From: an uncultured bacterium
Lineage (GTDB): Bacteria; Patescibacteriota; Minisyncoccia; Phycocordibacterales; Phycocordibacteraceae
Length of the DNA stretch: 34,372 nucleotides
Reading direction: 5' to 3'
Assembly: GCA_943914435.1 (NCBI GenBank)
Contig: CALUBY010000003.1
Span: 1-34,372, forward strand
The position numbers and the translations under genes are program-made. Below are positions 1-8,412 of the stretch, one piece after another. The notes beneath the pieces are model-generated. The model had not been told where the DNA came from, ran no database searches, and saw only the letters and a list, made by a program, of their open reading frames with translations. Numbering within the stretch: position 1 is the stretch's first letter; every line of letters starts with the position of its first letter.

Positions 1-1
1 T

Positions 2-2902
2 TCAGATATTCTCCGAGGTTCTGCGCCGCTCGTTGTTGCGGCGGGCGGTGGTGGCGCGGGCGGGTTTACTGCTGGAGGAGCTGGAGGAGGTGCCACCGCC
101 CCAACAGGCAGTGCGACACAAACTACGGGAGGAACGGGAGGAACGGGCTCGAATGGTGGTACGGGTGGCGCGGGTGGAACTGCCGGCTCTCCTAATGGTG
201 GTAACGGGGGCACAGAAAGTAACACGTCGGGTGGTGGCGGTGGTGCGTTCAATGGAGGTACGGGAGGAAACGCAGGAAATAATGACTATCCTGGTGGCGG
301 TGGTGGTGCTACGGGCGGAGGTAATGCGGGCTCAGGTGCTACGGGAGGAACGGGAGGATCAAGTTCGTTCCCTGTGGGCGGAAACGGCAGCGCGACCTCA
401 AATATCGGTGGCGGTGGCGGTGGCGGGTATACCGGTGGCGGCGGTGGCGGCGGATATGTCGGAGGCGGTACCGGCGGTACGGGATACGCTTCTTCAACGG
501 TTACCTCAAATGTAGTACTTACTCAGGGCGTAGGCACAACACCTGGAAACTCTGGGGATGCGGATCGTGGTACGGCAGGTAATGGTGGAACGAGCAGCGG
601 TAACGGTTCTGGCGGCCGTGTGGTGATTTCGTATACGGTAGATGGATACTACGTCGACGAGGAGGTACCTCCGGTTGATACCGTCTTTGCAGATGCGAAT
701 CTCTACATGAAGTCGAGCAACGGTCTCGAGTCACTCATTAATGCATGGGCTGTTTCAACGACAAGTGTCGGGACGTACTTCTTTAACTCACCGATTGGAG
801 AGTATGCCAACGTTGTTATCGGCATGACTCCAGAGGTTGAGACACGCTTCGGTCTTGGAACTTCAACGCCATCGTCTCGTCTTTCAATTGCTCAGAAGAC
901 AGACGATGTTCAGGGTGGTATTTGGCTCGCCGCAACCGACGGTGACTACCGCTCAATATTCATGAACACGTCGGGTGTTATGAGCTTCACGGGAGGTGGT
1001 GGTAACACCGCAACGCTTCAGGCGAATGGTGCATGGACCGATGCCTCTGACGCGACGTATAAGGAAAACGTTACGGACATCCAGTACGGTCTTGCGGACA
1101 TCCGTAAGCTCTCGCCGCGCTCGTTTACGTATAAGAGTGATGGCACAAATGCGATTGGATTCATCGCGCAGGAACTTAAGGACATTATTCCTGAGGTTGT
1201 GTTCGGTACCGAAGGCTCTTACACGGTGAGTTATGGCGCGCTCTCGTCCCTTGCGCTTCAAGGCGTGAAGGAACTCGATGCGCGTACGCTTGGCATAATG
1301 ACTGTGGGCACTACAACCGCATCAACAACCGCTGTCCTTACAATCGATACGGACACTGGCCGCGTTGGTGTTGGTACAAGCACCCCGCAGCGCCTCCTTC
1401 ACGTATCAAACGATGGTGCACTCTCCCAGCTTCTTCTTGAGGATCAGGCTGCAGAAGTGGACCAGCGATATGGTGCTCTTGGGTTCTCTCGTGGCGGGTT
1501 CTCCTTCGACACCCTTACGGATGCGTTTGCGACAACGACGCGCATGACTATCGCACCGTCAGGAAACATTGGTATCGGCACCACAACACCTCAGGCGCGT
1601 CTCTCTCTAACGCAGTCAACGAATACGCCAAGCGGTGGCTTCCTTATCACTGAGGCCGGAGACACGGACTTCCGATCGATCTTTATGAACACGGACGGTG
1701 TATTGAACTTCTATGGAGGAGACACGGAAGGAACGCTTAATACCGCGACTCTCCAGGCAAATGGTCAGTTTACGAATGCATCTGACCGTGCATATAAGAG
1801 CGATATTCGTGACATTGCGTACGGACTTGATGACATCCGTAAGCTTTCACCGCGCAGCTTCATCTACACAGGCACTGAACAAAGCGGTCTCGGATTCATC
1901 GCGCAGGAATTGAAGCTTGTCATTCCTGAGGTGGTATATGGCGTTGAAGGAGGTATGAGCGTTGATTACGCATCGCTCTCTGCGCTCGCACTTCGCGGTG
2001 TGCAGGAACTTGATGTACGCACGATTGCTCTTGGTACGACGACCACGTCTCTCGCTGAGCGTCTCTCAGGCGTTGAAGCCCTCATGGCACCAGAAGAGCC
2101 GGTTGATCTTGAAGCGCGAGCGATTAAGGCAGCAGGACTTATTGTTGAGGGAACGGTTGCGGCAGAAGAATACCTTGCGACGGTAGTAAACACTCCTTTT
2201 GCCTTCGGCTCCTCAACGCTCTCAGCGGCTCTTCCTTCAGAGGTACTTTCGGGAGGACGTGCCGACCTCTATCAAATGACCTCATACGCTATTGCCGGTA
2301 TGCAAGAAGCGCTTCGCCGCACGGACCTTGTAATGGAGAGACTTGCGACTATCGAAGACCGTATTGCCGAGCTTGAAATGATAGCGTCAACGACCCCTGC
2401 AGCCCCTGTCTTTGACATGACTCCATTCATGGAGATTCTTGAAAGCCTTGAAATCCGCGAAGGTATGCTTGCAGCGATGCACTTTGTTGCGGACCGTCTC
2501 ACTATCGGAAGCCCTGAGAAGCCGACGGGTGTAACGTTCTTTGACGAGGTTACCGGAGAGCCATACTGCCTCGCGATACGAAACGGCGCGCAGGTTATCC
2601 GTGAAGGGGAGTGTGAGGTGGTTGATCGAACCCAGCCAGAGCCAACACCAACACCGGCTCCAGCTCCTACACCCGCACCAGAACCTATTGCGACCCCAGA
2701 ACCAACCCCCGAGCCGGCCCCTGGATTTGAGCCTGTATTCCCGGGGGATTCAGTAGAGGGTGAGACAGACCCAGAGCCAACACCGGAACCAGCACCAGCC
2801 CCCGCACCCGAGCCTGAGCCAGCTCCAGAACCTACTCCTGCACCCGCACCAGAACCGTCTCCTGAACCAGCACCGGTAGCGTCTCTGACGCCCGCACCCT
2901 AA
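2..2902 (+). CDS. Glycine-rich surface protein with two S74 peptidase/chaperone domains (5' end missing)
   Basis: The reading frame is open from the left edge, so the gene starts outside the window; the visible part is 966 residues. An N-terminal region (about residues 14-210) is almost all Gly, Thr, Ala, Ser and Asn. Then comes a tandem module: a GxGTxTP repeat, an FMNT-type stretch, and an S74 intramolecular chaperone domain (GFIAQEL, PEVV and a closing ELD). The first S74 domain begins near residue 349 and the second near residue 594. Both keep the Ser and Lys five residues apart (S349/K354, S594/K599) that form the self-cleaving dyad in phage tailspikes and MYRF. A third GxGTxTP repeat lies between them. 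After the second domain come a probable coiled coil (about 743-800) and a Pro-rich tail of PEPTPAP-type repeats. By family knowledge S74 domains trimerise and release beta-structured fibres; a surface fibre role here is inference. No terminator is visible after the stop. Confidence 0.85.
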   Translation, partial: SDILRGSAPLVVAAGGGGAGGFTAGGAGGGATAPTGSATQTTGGTGGTGSNGGTGGAGGTAGSPNGGNGGTESNTSGGGGGAFNGGTGGNAGNNDYPGGGGGATGGGNAGSGATGGTGGSSSFPVGGNGSATSNIGGGGGGGYTGGGGGGGYVGGGTGGTGYASSTVTSNVVLTQGVGTTPGNSGDADRGTAGNGGTSSGNGSGGRVVISYTVDGYYVDEEVPPVDTVFADANLYMKSSNGLESLINAWAVSTTSVGTYFFNSPIGEYANVVIGMTPEVETRFGLGTSTPSSRLSIAQKTDDVQGGIWLAATDGDYRSIFMNTSGVMSFTGGGGNTATLQANGAWTDASDATYKENVTDIQYGLADIRKLSPRSFTYKSDGTNAIGFIAQELKDIIPEVVFGTEGSYTVSYGALSSLALQGVKELDARTLGIMTVGTTTASTTAVLTIDTDTGRVGVGTSTPQRLLHVSNDGALSQLLLEDQAAEVDQRYGALGFSRGGFSFDTLTDAFATTTRMTIAPSGNIGIGTTTPQARLSLTQSTNTPSGGFLITEAGDTDFRSIFMNTDGVLNFYGGDTEGTLNTATLQANGQFTNASDRAYKSDIRDIAYGLDDIRKLSPRSFIYTGTEQSGLGFIAQELKLVIPEVVYGVEGGMSVDYASLSALALRGVQELDVRTIALGTTTTSLAERLSGVEALMAPEEPVDLEARAIKAAGLIVEGTVAAEEYLATVVNTPFAFGSSTLSAALPSEVLSGGRADLYQMTSYAIAGMQEALRRTDLVMERLATIEDRIAELEMIASTTPAAPVFDMTPFMEILESLEIREGMLAAMHFVADRLTIGSPEKPTGVTFFDEVTGEPYCLAIRNGAQVIREGECEVVDRTQPEPTPTPAPAPTPAPEPIATPEPTPEPAPGFEPVFPGDSVEGETDPEPTPEPAPAPAPEPEPAPEPTPAPAPEPSPEPAPVASLTPAP

Positions 2903-2953
2903 GGGAATCGGGATGGTAGACTATACCTATATATAGATAGCGAAATACCACGT

Positions 2954-3964
2954 ATGGCAACGAGAGTAGCAATTAATGGGTTTGGAAGAATCGGAAGGGC
3001 TTTTGTTCGTCAGACGTGGAATAACCCTGAGGTTGAGATTGTTGCGATTAATGATCTTGGTTCTGTAGAGAACCTTGCCTATCTCCTCCAGTTCGATACC
3101 GTCTACGGCCGCGCACCGTTTACGGTTACGGCGAAAGAGGGAAGTCTTGTCATCGACGGCAAGACCGTACGTTTCCTTTCGGAGAAGGACCCCTCGCTTC
3201 TTCCGTGGAAAGACATTGGGGTTGATGTTGTTGTTGAGGCAACCGGATTCTTTACGGATTATGAGAAGGCAAACGCGCATGTGCTTGCGGGCGCGCGACG
3301 TGTGGTTATCTCGGGCCCGGTAAAAGATGAGCACCCGCTCGGTGCAACGGTTCTTATGGGACTCGACGAATCAAAGCTCGGCACGTGTCCTATTACGAGT
3401 AATGCAAGCTGCACGACTAACTCGGCCTCTCCAGTGATTGCCATTCTTGACGAGACCATTGGTATTGAAAAAGCAGTACTCTCAACAACCCACGCATACA
3501 CCGCGAGTCAGACCATCGTGGACGGGCCCGCGAAGAAAGATATGCGTGAGGGACGTGCTGCCGCCATGAACATTATTCCAACCTCAACGGGTGCGGCGAT
3601 TGCGGTAACCAAAGCGTATCCTGCACTCACCGGAAAGTTTGATGGCATATCCCTGCGCGTACCCGTTCCTGCCGGGTCTATTGCTGACATTACGTTTATA
3701 GCAAAGCGACCAACCACGGTAGAGGAGGTGAACGATATACTTCGTACGGCTGCGAGTGATGCACGGTGGGAAGGTTTGTTTAGTGCGTCAGATCAGGAAT
3801 TTGTTTCTTCCGATATCATCGGACAGCACTTTGCATCTATCGCTGACCTTGCAATGACACGAGTCGTCGACGGAACGCTCGTGAAAGTACTTGCCTGGTA
3901 TGACAACGAGGCCGGATATACCGCGACCTTGGTGCGTCATGTCCTTAAAGCCGCTCATGCCTAG
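2954..3964 (+). CDS. gap: Type I glyceraldehyde-3-phosphate dehydrogenase
   Basis: This 336-residue protein is a full-length GAPDH, which oxidises glyceraldehyde-3-phosphate to 1,3-bisphosphoglycerate with NAD(P) in the cytoplasm. The N-terminal Rossmann signature NGFGRIGR is at residues 8-15. The catalytic motif SNASCTTNS places the nucleophile at Cys153, and the base is His180 in the TTHAYT motif. The C-terminal WYDNEAGY motif is present. It opens the central-carbon block; the next gene (rpiB) overlaps its stop codon, so the two are probably translated together. A TATACC at 2922-2927 could be the -10 element, which would give a leader of about 20 bases without a clear Shine-Dalgarno sequence. 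Start choice is the only ATG that keeps the Rossmann motif at the usual distance. Confidence 0.97.
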   Translation: MATRVAINGFGRIGRAFVRQTWNNPEVEIVAINDLGSVENLAYLLQFDTVYGRAPFTVTAKEGSLVIDGKTVRFLSEKDPSLLPWKDIGVDVVVEATGFFTDYEKANAHVLAGARRVVISGPVKDEHPLGATVLMGLDESKLGTCPITSNASCTTNSASPVIAILDETIGIEKAVLSTTHAYTASQTIVDGPAKKDMREGRAAAMNIIPTSTGAAIAVTKAYPALTGKFDGISLRVPVPAGSIADITFIAKRPTTVEEVNDILRTAASDARWEGLFSASDQEFVSSDIIGQHFASIADLAMTRVVDGTLVKVLAWYDNEAGYTATLVRHVLKAAHA

Positions 3965-4445
3965 GGTCTTTATTGCTGCTGATCACACCGGATTCCTTTT
4001 AAAGGAAACGCTTATCGAATATATACGAGACGGTCTTTCGTATGCGGTAGAAGACATGGGTGCGTTTACGCTTGAACCCACTGATGACTATCCTGACATG
4101 GTACGCCCGTGCGTTGAGAAAGTGGTTGCCACTCCTGACTCGCTCGGCATTGTGATTGGAGGCTCCGGGCAGGGAGAGGCAATGGTTGCAAATCGTGTAC
4201 AGGGTGCGAGGTGTGCACTCTATTATGGGCAGGCACAAGCGACTAAGGCGATTGACGCTGAAGGCGCACCCGCTCTTGATGGTTATGACATCGTTCGCCT
4301 TTCGCGAGAGCACAATAATGCAAACGTATTGTCTCTTGCTGCACGCTTCATTACCGAGGAAGACGCAAAAGAAGCCGTTCGTATATTCCTTGAGTTTACG
4401 TTTACGGGACAAGAGCGTCACCAGCGGAGAATTGCAAAGTTTTAA
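3957..4445 (+). CDS. rpiB: Ribose-5-phosphate isomerase B
   Basis: This 162-residue RpiB/LacAB-family protein interconverts ribulose-5-phosphate and ribose-5-phosphate. The start at 3957 is chosen because it puts IAADHTG at residues 6-12, as in the family; its ATG lies eight bases before the end of gap and suggests translational coupling. Upstream in-frame starts inside gap would only add a non-homologous extension. The phosphate and active-site loop reads GGSGQGE (68-74), followed by ANRVQGARCAL. The Cys found in E. coli-type RpiB is absent and a Glu sits at position 74. By family knowledge this is the arrangement of the mycobacterial-type enzyme, where Glu serves as the base. His119 lies in the REHNNANVLS motif. 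Confidence 0.93.
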   Translation: MPRVFIAADHTGFLLKETLIEYIRDGLSYAVEDMGAFTLEPTDDYPDMVRPCVEKVVATPDSLGIVIGGSGQGEAMVANRVQGARCALYYGQAQATKAIDAEGAPALDGYDIVRLSREHNNANVLSLAARFITEEDAKEAVRIFLEFTFTGQERHQRRIAKF

Positions 4446-4477
4446 GACTCAGACCGAGTAGACCCCTTGCGTGGGGC

Positions 4478-4483
4478 TATACT
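4478..4483 (+). promoter_or_regulatory. -10 element of the rpe-like gene
   Basis: TATACT ends 7 bases before the ATG at 4491. A start site 6-8 bases downstream would give a leaderless mRNA. No clear -35 hexamer is visible. Confidence 0.6.
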
Positions 4484-4490
4484 AGTAGGT

Positions 4491-5213
4491 ATGGGCAGTA
4501 TCGTACCTGCAATCATCCCAACTTCCCGAGAAGATCTGGAGTACAAACTTGCGCTACTCCATGGCCTCTGTGAAGAAGTGCAAATAGATATCGTTGATGG
4601 GAGGTACGCCATGCCTGCAAGCTGGCCGTACATAGGAGACCCGAGCGAGCCGTCACGCATGCTTAGTGAAGGTGAGCTGTTTCCGTACGCAGGGGAGTTT
4701 CGCTTTGAGGTCGATCTCATGACGACGGACGTAGCGGCAACGGCCGTTCAGTGGGTTGAACTCGGAGCGACACGTCTTACGGTGCACGCGACAAGCACAG
4801 AGAAGTTTTCGTCCCTGCTCACGCACATGCGTGAGCAGCTCGGTCATGACACCGATTTTGCACCCGGACTTATTTCGCTTGGCCTTGCTATTGGAGCGGA
4901 CACGGATGTTGCGCTTATCGAGCCGTATCTTGATCGCGTTGAGTACGTGCAGTTTATGGGTATTAAAACTATTGGGCATCAGGGTGAACCCTTTGATAAG
5001 GGCGTACTTCCACGTATCAGTGCTTTTAAGAAAAAGCATCCCCGTATTGAGATAACCGTAGACGGGGGAGTGTCACTCGAAACTGCTCCCAAGCTTTTAC
5101 AGATTGGCGTCTCACGTCTTGTTGTCGGTTCTGCCATCTGGAAAGCGCCTGATCCAGCACAAGCGTATCGCGAGCTTGCAGCGCTCACCACTACTCACGG
5201 CATATACGGATAA
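4491..5213 (+). CDS. Divergent ribulose-phosphate 3-epimerase-like TIM-barrel protein
   Basis: This 240-residue protein matches the Rpe family in overall pattern: an N-terminal IVPAIIPT strand, QIDIVDG at 31-37, FEVDLM at 72-77, a YVQFMGI segment at 152-158, and ITVDGG at 188-193. It sits between rpiB and transketolase, where an epimerase of the non-oxidative pentose phosphate pathway is expected. The classical metal-binding His of HxD is Gln31 here, and the His of the VHLM motif is Asp75; Asp33 and Asp191 are kept. It may therefore bind metal differently or use another pentulose phosphate. The start at 4491 is preferred over an upstream in-frame GTG because the TATACT promoter lies just in front of it. 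Function as Rpe is supported by context but not proven. Confidence 0.8.
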   Translation: MGSIVPAIIPTSREDLEYKLALLHGLCEEVQIDIVDGRYAMPASWPYIGDPSEPSRMLSEGELFPYAGEFRFEVDLMTTDVAATAVQWVELGATRLTVHATSTEKFSSLLTHMREQLGHDTDFAPGLISLGLAIGADTDVALIEPYLDRVEYVQFMGIKTIGHQGEPFDKGVLPRISAFKKKHPRIEITVDGGVSLETAPKLLQIGVSRLVVGSAIWKAPDPAQAYRELAALTTTHGIYG

Positions 5214-5221
5214 GGGTGCGG

Positions 5222-5227
5222 TATACT
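5222..5227 (+). promoter_or_regulatory. -10 element of the transketolase N gene
   Basis: TATACT follows the rpe-like stop codon by 8 bases and ends 8 bases before the ATG at 5236, so the transcript would begin at or next to the start codon. Confidence 0.6.
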
Positions 5228-5235
5228 TTTCGTAT

Positions 5236-6093
5236 ATGGCTCTTACCGACGAGGATACAAAAAAACTTGAAGCGCACGCGGAAGCAATTCGCGAGACTAT
5301 TCTCGACATGCTTGTAGAAGCCGGAAGCGGACACACCGCCGGCCCTCTTGGCATGAGTGATCTCTTCGCTGCGTTCTATTTTAATATTCTTGTTCACGAC
5401 CCAAAGAATCCTGATTGGGAGGGAAGGGACCGATTGGTATTGAGTAACGGACACACCGTGCCGGTGCGGTATGCCGCCATGGCGCATGCAGGATACTTTC
5501 CCGTAGAAGAATGTCTCACGCTTCGAAAGTTTGGCTCACGTCTTCAGGGGCATCCCGAGCGAGACCGTCTTCCGGGACTTGAAAGCACCTCAGGGCCTCT
5601 AGGATCGGGGCTCTCGCAGGCGGCGGGTATGGCGCTCGCCCTTCGCATGGATGGGAAGAAGAATCGCACCTACGTCATGATGTCTGACGGAGAACAACAG
5701 GAAGGAAATATCTGGGAAGCCGTTATGTTTGCTGCAAAATATGAGCTTGGAAACCTCACGGCAGTGATGGATAGAAACTATATTCAGATAGACGGCAGAA
5801 CAGAGGATGTGATGCCTCTTGATTCACTTAAGGCAAAGTACGAAGCATTTGGGTGGCATGTGTTTGAGGTTGATGGGCACAATATTCCCGACTTTATTGA
5901 TGCGGTAGATCACGCCAAGGCAATACCGGACAAGCCAACCCTTATCATTGCGCACACGATTCCTGGAAAAGGGGTGCCCGATATTGAAGGGGACTATACC
6001 TGGCACGGAAAGCCTCCCTCCAAAGAAGAAGCCGCACGATTTATGAAAGAACTTAGAAATGGCGCAGGACGCGTACCCCACGAATATGCTTAA
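5236..6093 (+). CDS. tktA: Transketolase, N-terminal (thiamine diphosphate binding) subunit
   Basis: This 285-residue protein is the first half of a split transketolase, which moves two-carbon ketol units between sugar phosphates. SGHT (31-34), SNGH (70-73) and GHPE (105-108) carry the His residues that line the substrate channel. The thiamine diphosphate/Mg motif starts at SDGEQQEGNIWEA (150-162), with Asp151 and Asn158 as ligands. The Pyr and C-terminal domains are absent and are encoded by the next gene, whose start overlaps this stop. The start at 5236 is chosen over longer in-frame extensions that would run back into the rpe-like gene, because the TATACT element lies at 5222-5227. Split transketolases are common in CPR bacteria and archaea. 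Confidence 0.95.
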   Translation: MALTDEDTKKLEAHAEAIRETILDMLVEAGSGHTAGPLGMSDLFAAFYFNILVHDPKNPDWEGRDRLVLSNGHTVPVRYAAMAHAGYFPVEECLTLRKFGSRLQGHPERDRLPGLESTSGPLGSGLSQAAGMALALRMDGKKNRTYVMMSDGEQQEGNIWEAVMFAAKYELGNLTAVMDRNYIQIDGRTEDVMPLDSLKAKYEAFGWHVFEVDGHNIPDFIDAVDHAKAIPDKPTLIIAHTIPGKGVPDIEGDYTWHGKPPSKEEAARFMKELRNGAGRVPHEYA

Positions 6094-7075
6094 TCCCGAC
6101 CTCAACCTCAGCAATCAGCTGTTTCAAAAAGATATTGAACGAAAACCAACGCGTGACGGGTTTGGTATGGGTACGGTTGAGGCCGGCAAGAAAGACCCAA
6201 ACGTGGTGGTTTTGTGTGCAGATCTTAAAGAAAGCACACGCGCTGAATGGTTTGAGAAAGAATTCCCGGATCGATTTATTGAGGTAGGAGTTGCAGAACA
6301 AAACATGGCGACGGTAGCAGCCGGCATGGCAGCAATAGGCAAGCGTGCGTTTATCGCGTCATATGCGGCGTTTAGTCCAGGGCGTAATTACGAACAGATA
6401 CGAACTACCATAGCGCTTAATCAGCAGCCGGTAGTTGTGTGTGGTATGCACGCGGGTGTGTCGGTGGGGCCCGATGGGGCAACACATCAGATGCTTGAAG
6501 ACATTGGCATGATGCGTGCGCTTCCGGGCATGCAGGTGATTGTGCCGGGGGATGCAGAGGAGGCGAGGAAGGCGGTGGTTGCCGCGGCCTCCTCACTGCT
6601 TCCAACCTACATTCGCTTTGGTCGTTCTCCGGTCGCGACCTTCACCTCTCCAGAAACTCCTTTCTTGATTGGAAAAGCGCTTCCCGTGTGGCAGAGCGAA
6701 AAGCCAAAGGTTGCGATTATGAGTACGGGTTCGCTTACACATGAGGCACTTTTAGCAGCTCGCGCACTCGCTTCTGAAAAGATCGAGGTGTCGGTATTGC
6801 ATGTTCCAACCGTAAAGCCGCTTGATCATGAAGCCGTGATTGCAGCAGCGCGCAAAGCGGGTCGGGTGCTTACGATTGAAGAGCATCAGATTGCAGGCGG
6901 GTTTGGAAGCGCTATTGCTGAGTGCCTTTCAGAACACTATCCGGTCCCGGTGATTCGACTTGGACTCAAAGATGAGTTTGGACAGTCAGGCTCGCCAGAA
7001 GAACTTCTTGCGCATTATGGACTTACGGCACAGGGCATTATCAAGGCCGTTAATACCATGACTAGTTCTGCGTAG
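6086..7075 (+). CDS. tktB: Transketolase, C-terminal (pyrimidine-binding and C-domain) subunit
   Basis: This is the second half of the split transketolase, 329 residues from the chosen start. GVAEQNMA holds the catalytic Glu71 that activates the thiamine ring, and the SYAAFSPGR and HAGVSVGPDG motifs form the rest of the pyrimidine-binding domain. The C-terminal transketolase_C domain ends with LGLKDEFGQSG. The ATG at 6086 overlaps the tktA stop in the pattern ATGCTTAA, which favours coupled, equimolar synthesis. An in-frame ATG at 6059 would add nine residues and is also possible. The small gene at 7077 follows after one base, so at least tktA, tktB and that gene are probably one transcript. 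Confidence 0.95.
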   Translation: MLNPDLNLSNQLFQKDIERKPTRDGFGMGTVEAGKKDPNVVVLCADLKESTRAEWFEKEFPDRFIEVGVAEQNMATVAAGMAAIGKRAFIASYAAFSPGRNYEQIRTTIALNQQPVVVCGMHAGVSVGPDGATHQMLEDIGMMRALPGMQVIVPGDAEEARKAVVAAASSLLPTYIRFGRSPVATFTSPETPFLIGKALPVWQSEKPKVAIMSTGSLTHEALLAARALASEKIEVSVLHVPTVKPLDHEAVIAAARKAGRVLTIEEHQIAGGFGSAIAECLSEHYPVPVIRLGLKDEFGQSGSPEELLAHYGLTAQGIIKAVNTMTSSA

Positions 7076-7076
7076 T

Positions 7077-7244
7077 ATGACTGCACGAGGGAAAACGATA
7101 TCGGTATACACCGGAGCATTAGTTATTACTCTCTTTGGTGCAGGAGCGACACTTTTAATCGTGGACGCAGCAACGTCCCTCTCGTTTTCAGAAACGGGGC
7201 AGTATATAGACCCTTTTAATCCCAGTTCTGACTTTGGTTATTAG
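7077..7244 (+). CDS. Small single-pass membrane protein, unknown function
   Basis: A 55-residue reading frame begins one base after the tktB stop, with an ATG at 7077 and a TAG at 7242-7244. It has a short basic start (MTARGK), one hydrophobic segment of about 20 residues (roughly 9-30), and a polar tail ending SSDFGY. A strong hairpin terminator follows 8 bases later, so the frame fills the space between tktB and the end of the operon. The position and the clean membrane segment argue for a real gene; no family is recognised. It may be translated by re-initiation from tktB. Confidence 0.55.
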   Translation: MTARGKTISVYTGALVITLFGAGATLLIVDAATSLSFSETGQYIDPFNPSSDFGY

Positions 7245-7251
7245 TGAGTAT

Positions 7252-7280
7252 AAAAAGACCCGGCTGTCGCGGGTCTTTTT
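7252..7280. terminator. Bidirectional terminator between the tkt operon and the PfkB gene
   Basis: An 11-bp perfect stem, AAAAAGACCCG (7252-7262) pairing with CGGGTCTTTTT (7270-7280), encloses a 7-base loop. It ends in T-runs on both strands and lies between convergent genes. Confidence 0.9.
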
Positions 7281-7281
7281 A

Positions 7282-8316
7282 CTAGGAGATATCAATAGTG
7301 TATTCAGGCGGGGCTTTTTTGAGATATGCTTCAAGCGCCTCGCGGGTAAGGAGTCCTTTCTGTGCACCTATTTCTTGCACCACGGACATAGAATTAACGG
7401 GTCCCCAGCGCAGCGCCTCTTCAAGAGGCTTTCCAAGAAGGAGGGCTGCAGTAACGGTTGAGGCGAACGAGTCTCCGGCACCGGTGCGTTCAAACGGCGG
7501 ACGTACGTCAGGGTACATTGGCACCCGGTAGGTATGCTCTGCATTCTTAGCGTATGCACCTTCTCTTCCATCAGTTATCACGGCAATCTTTGGTCCAAGT
7601 CCACGCATGCCATCAAGAAGCGTCTGCATGTCTGGTGTTCCTGGAAGGCCAAGAATACGTGCCGCTTCCTCCTTATTACAGAAAACGACATCGGCACGTG
7701 CGTAGATTTTTGCGAGACGCTCTGTGCCCATTTCCATTTGAAACGTACCCGGCTGGAAAATAAACAGCATGTCAGGTCTCGACTCGGCAAACGCGGCAAT
7801 CGCTGCGTAATATGCATCAGGTACCTCACCGAGTGAGGATAGGTAGAGAGCCTTCACTTGGTCGGACACTTCAGGGAACGTGTACGTATAGTGCTCATGA
7901 TTTACGAGAATGGTTCTCTCGCTCTCAAACCACAGTACATAATGATAGTTCGTTGCTTTACCTTCCTCGAGAGTAACGAAGCGCGTATCGATTTGTTCTG
8001 CTTTAAACGCAGCAACTGTTTCTCCTCCTCGAAGGTCTTTTCCGAGGTTTGTTATAAGACTGCTCGAAAGGCCAAGTCTCGCTGCCGACACGGCCGCATT
8101 CGCTGAGTTTCCGACACCATTAATAACGGTTGAAGATTCGAAGGGAATCTTGTCGCCCCAGCGCATACAAATCTCACAGGAGTCATCCTTAATGCTGCAG
8201 TGCACGCGCGCATCTTTAAGACGAATAAAATCGTCAACGACAGTGTCACCAATGGCGAGAAAATCAATCGCACGAGACGTGTTTTTGGGGGTGTCCTTGG
8301 TGAATGGAAATCGCAT
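7282..8316 (-). CDS. PfkB-family carbohydrate kinase
   Basis: This 344-residue protein belongs to the ribokinase/PfkB family of ATP-dependent sugar kinases. Signatures are NGVGNSANAAVSAARLG near residue 66 and the anion-hole and catalytic-base motif RTGAGDSF, with Asp282. The substrate cannot be assigned from motifs. Lying between transketolase and fructose-bisphosphate aldolase, a sugar-phosphate such as fructose-6-phosphate, or ribose, is plausible. The start at 8316 is preferred over an ATG six codons upstream because a TGATAGTAT extended -10 element overlaps that upstream stretch and ends 8 bases before this ATG. It is transcribed divergently from the aldolase, with about 96 bases between their start codons. 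Confidence 0.9.
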   Translation of the reverse strand: MRFPFTKDTPKNTSRAIDFLAIGDTVVDDFIRLKDARVHCSIKDDSCEICMRWGDKIPFESSTVINGVGNSANAAVSAARLGLSSSLITNLGKDLRGGETVAAFKAEQIDTRFVTLEEGKATNYHYVLWFESERTILVNHEHYTYTFPEVSDQVKALYLSSLGEVPDAYYAAIAAFAESRPDMLFIFQPGTFQMEMGTERLAKIYARADVVFCNKEEAARILGLPGTPDMQTLLDGMRGLGPKIAVITDGREGAYAKNAEHTYRVPMYPDVRPPFERTGAGDSFASTVTAALLLGKPLEEALRWGPVNSMSVVQEIGAQKGLLTREALEAYLKKAPPEYTIDIS

Positions 8317-8324
8317 ATAGAGAA

Positions 8325-8333
8325 ATACTATCA
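8325..8333 (-). promoter_or_regulatory. Extended -10 element of the PfkB gene
   Basis: On the minus strand TGA-TAGTAT ends 8 bases before the chosen ATG, matching the spacing seen at other genes here. Confidence 0.5.
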
Positions 8334-8400
8334 TGCGTGTACTGAGAGAGTTTTACACGTTCGCGCTCACCGAGGAGAGTCTCATGGCATATGAACCGGG

Positions 8401-8406
8401 TATACT
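8401..8406 (+). promoter_or_regulatory. -10 element of the aldolase gene
   Basis: TATACT is followed by only six bases (GAAACC) and then the ATG at 8413, so transcription would be expected to start at the start codon itself. Confidence 0.65.
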
Positions 8407-8412
8407 GAAACC

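Noticed and set aside
33..515. A 160-residue frame rich in Arg, Val and Glu over the glycine-rich region
   Set aside because: It is the shifted reading of GGN-rich codons of the S74 protein, whose own frame is open through the same bases.
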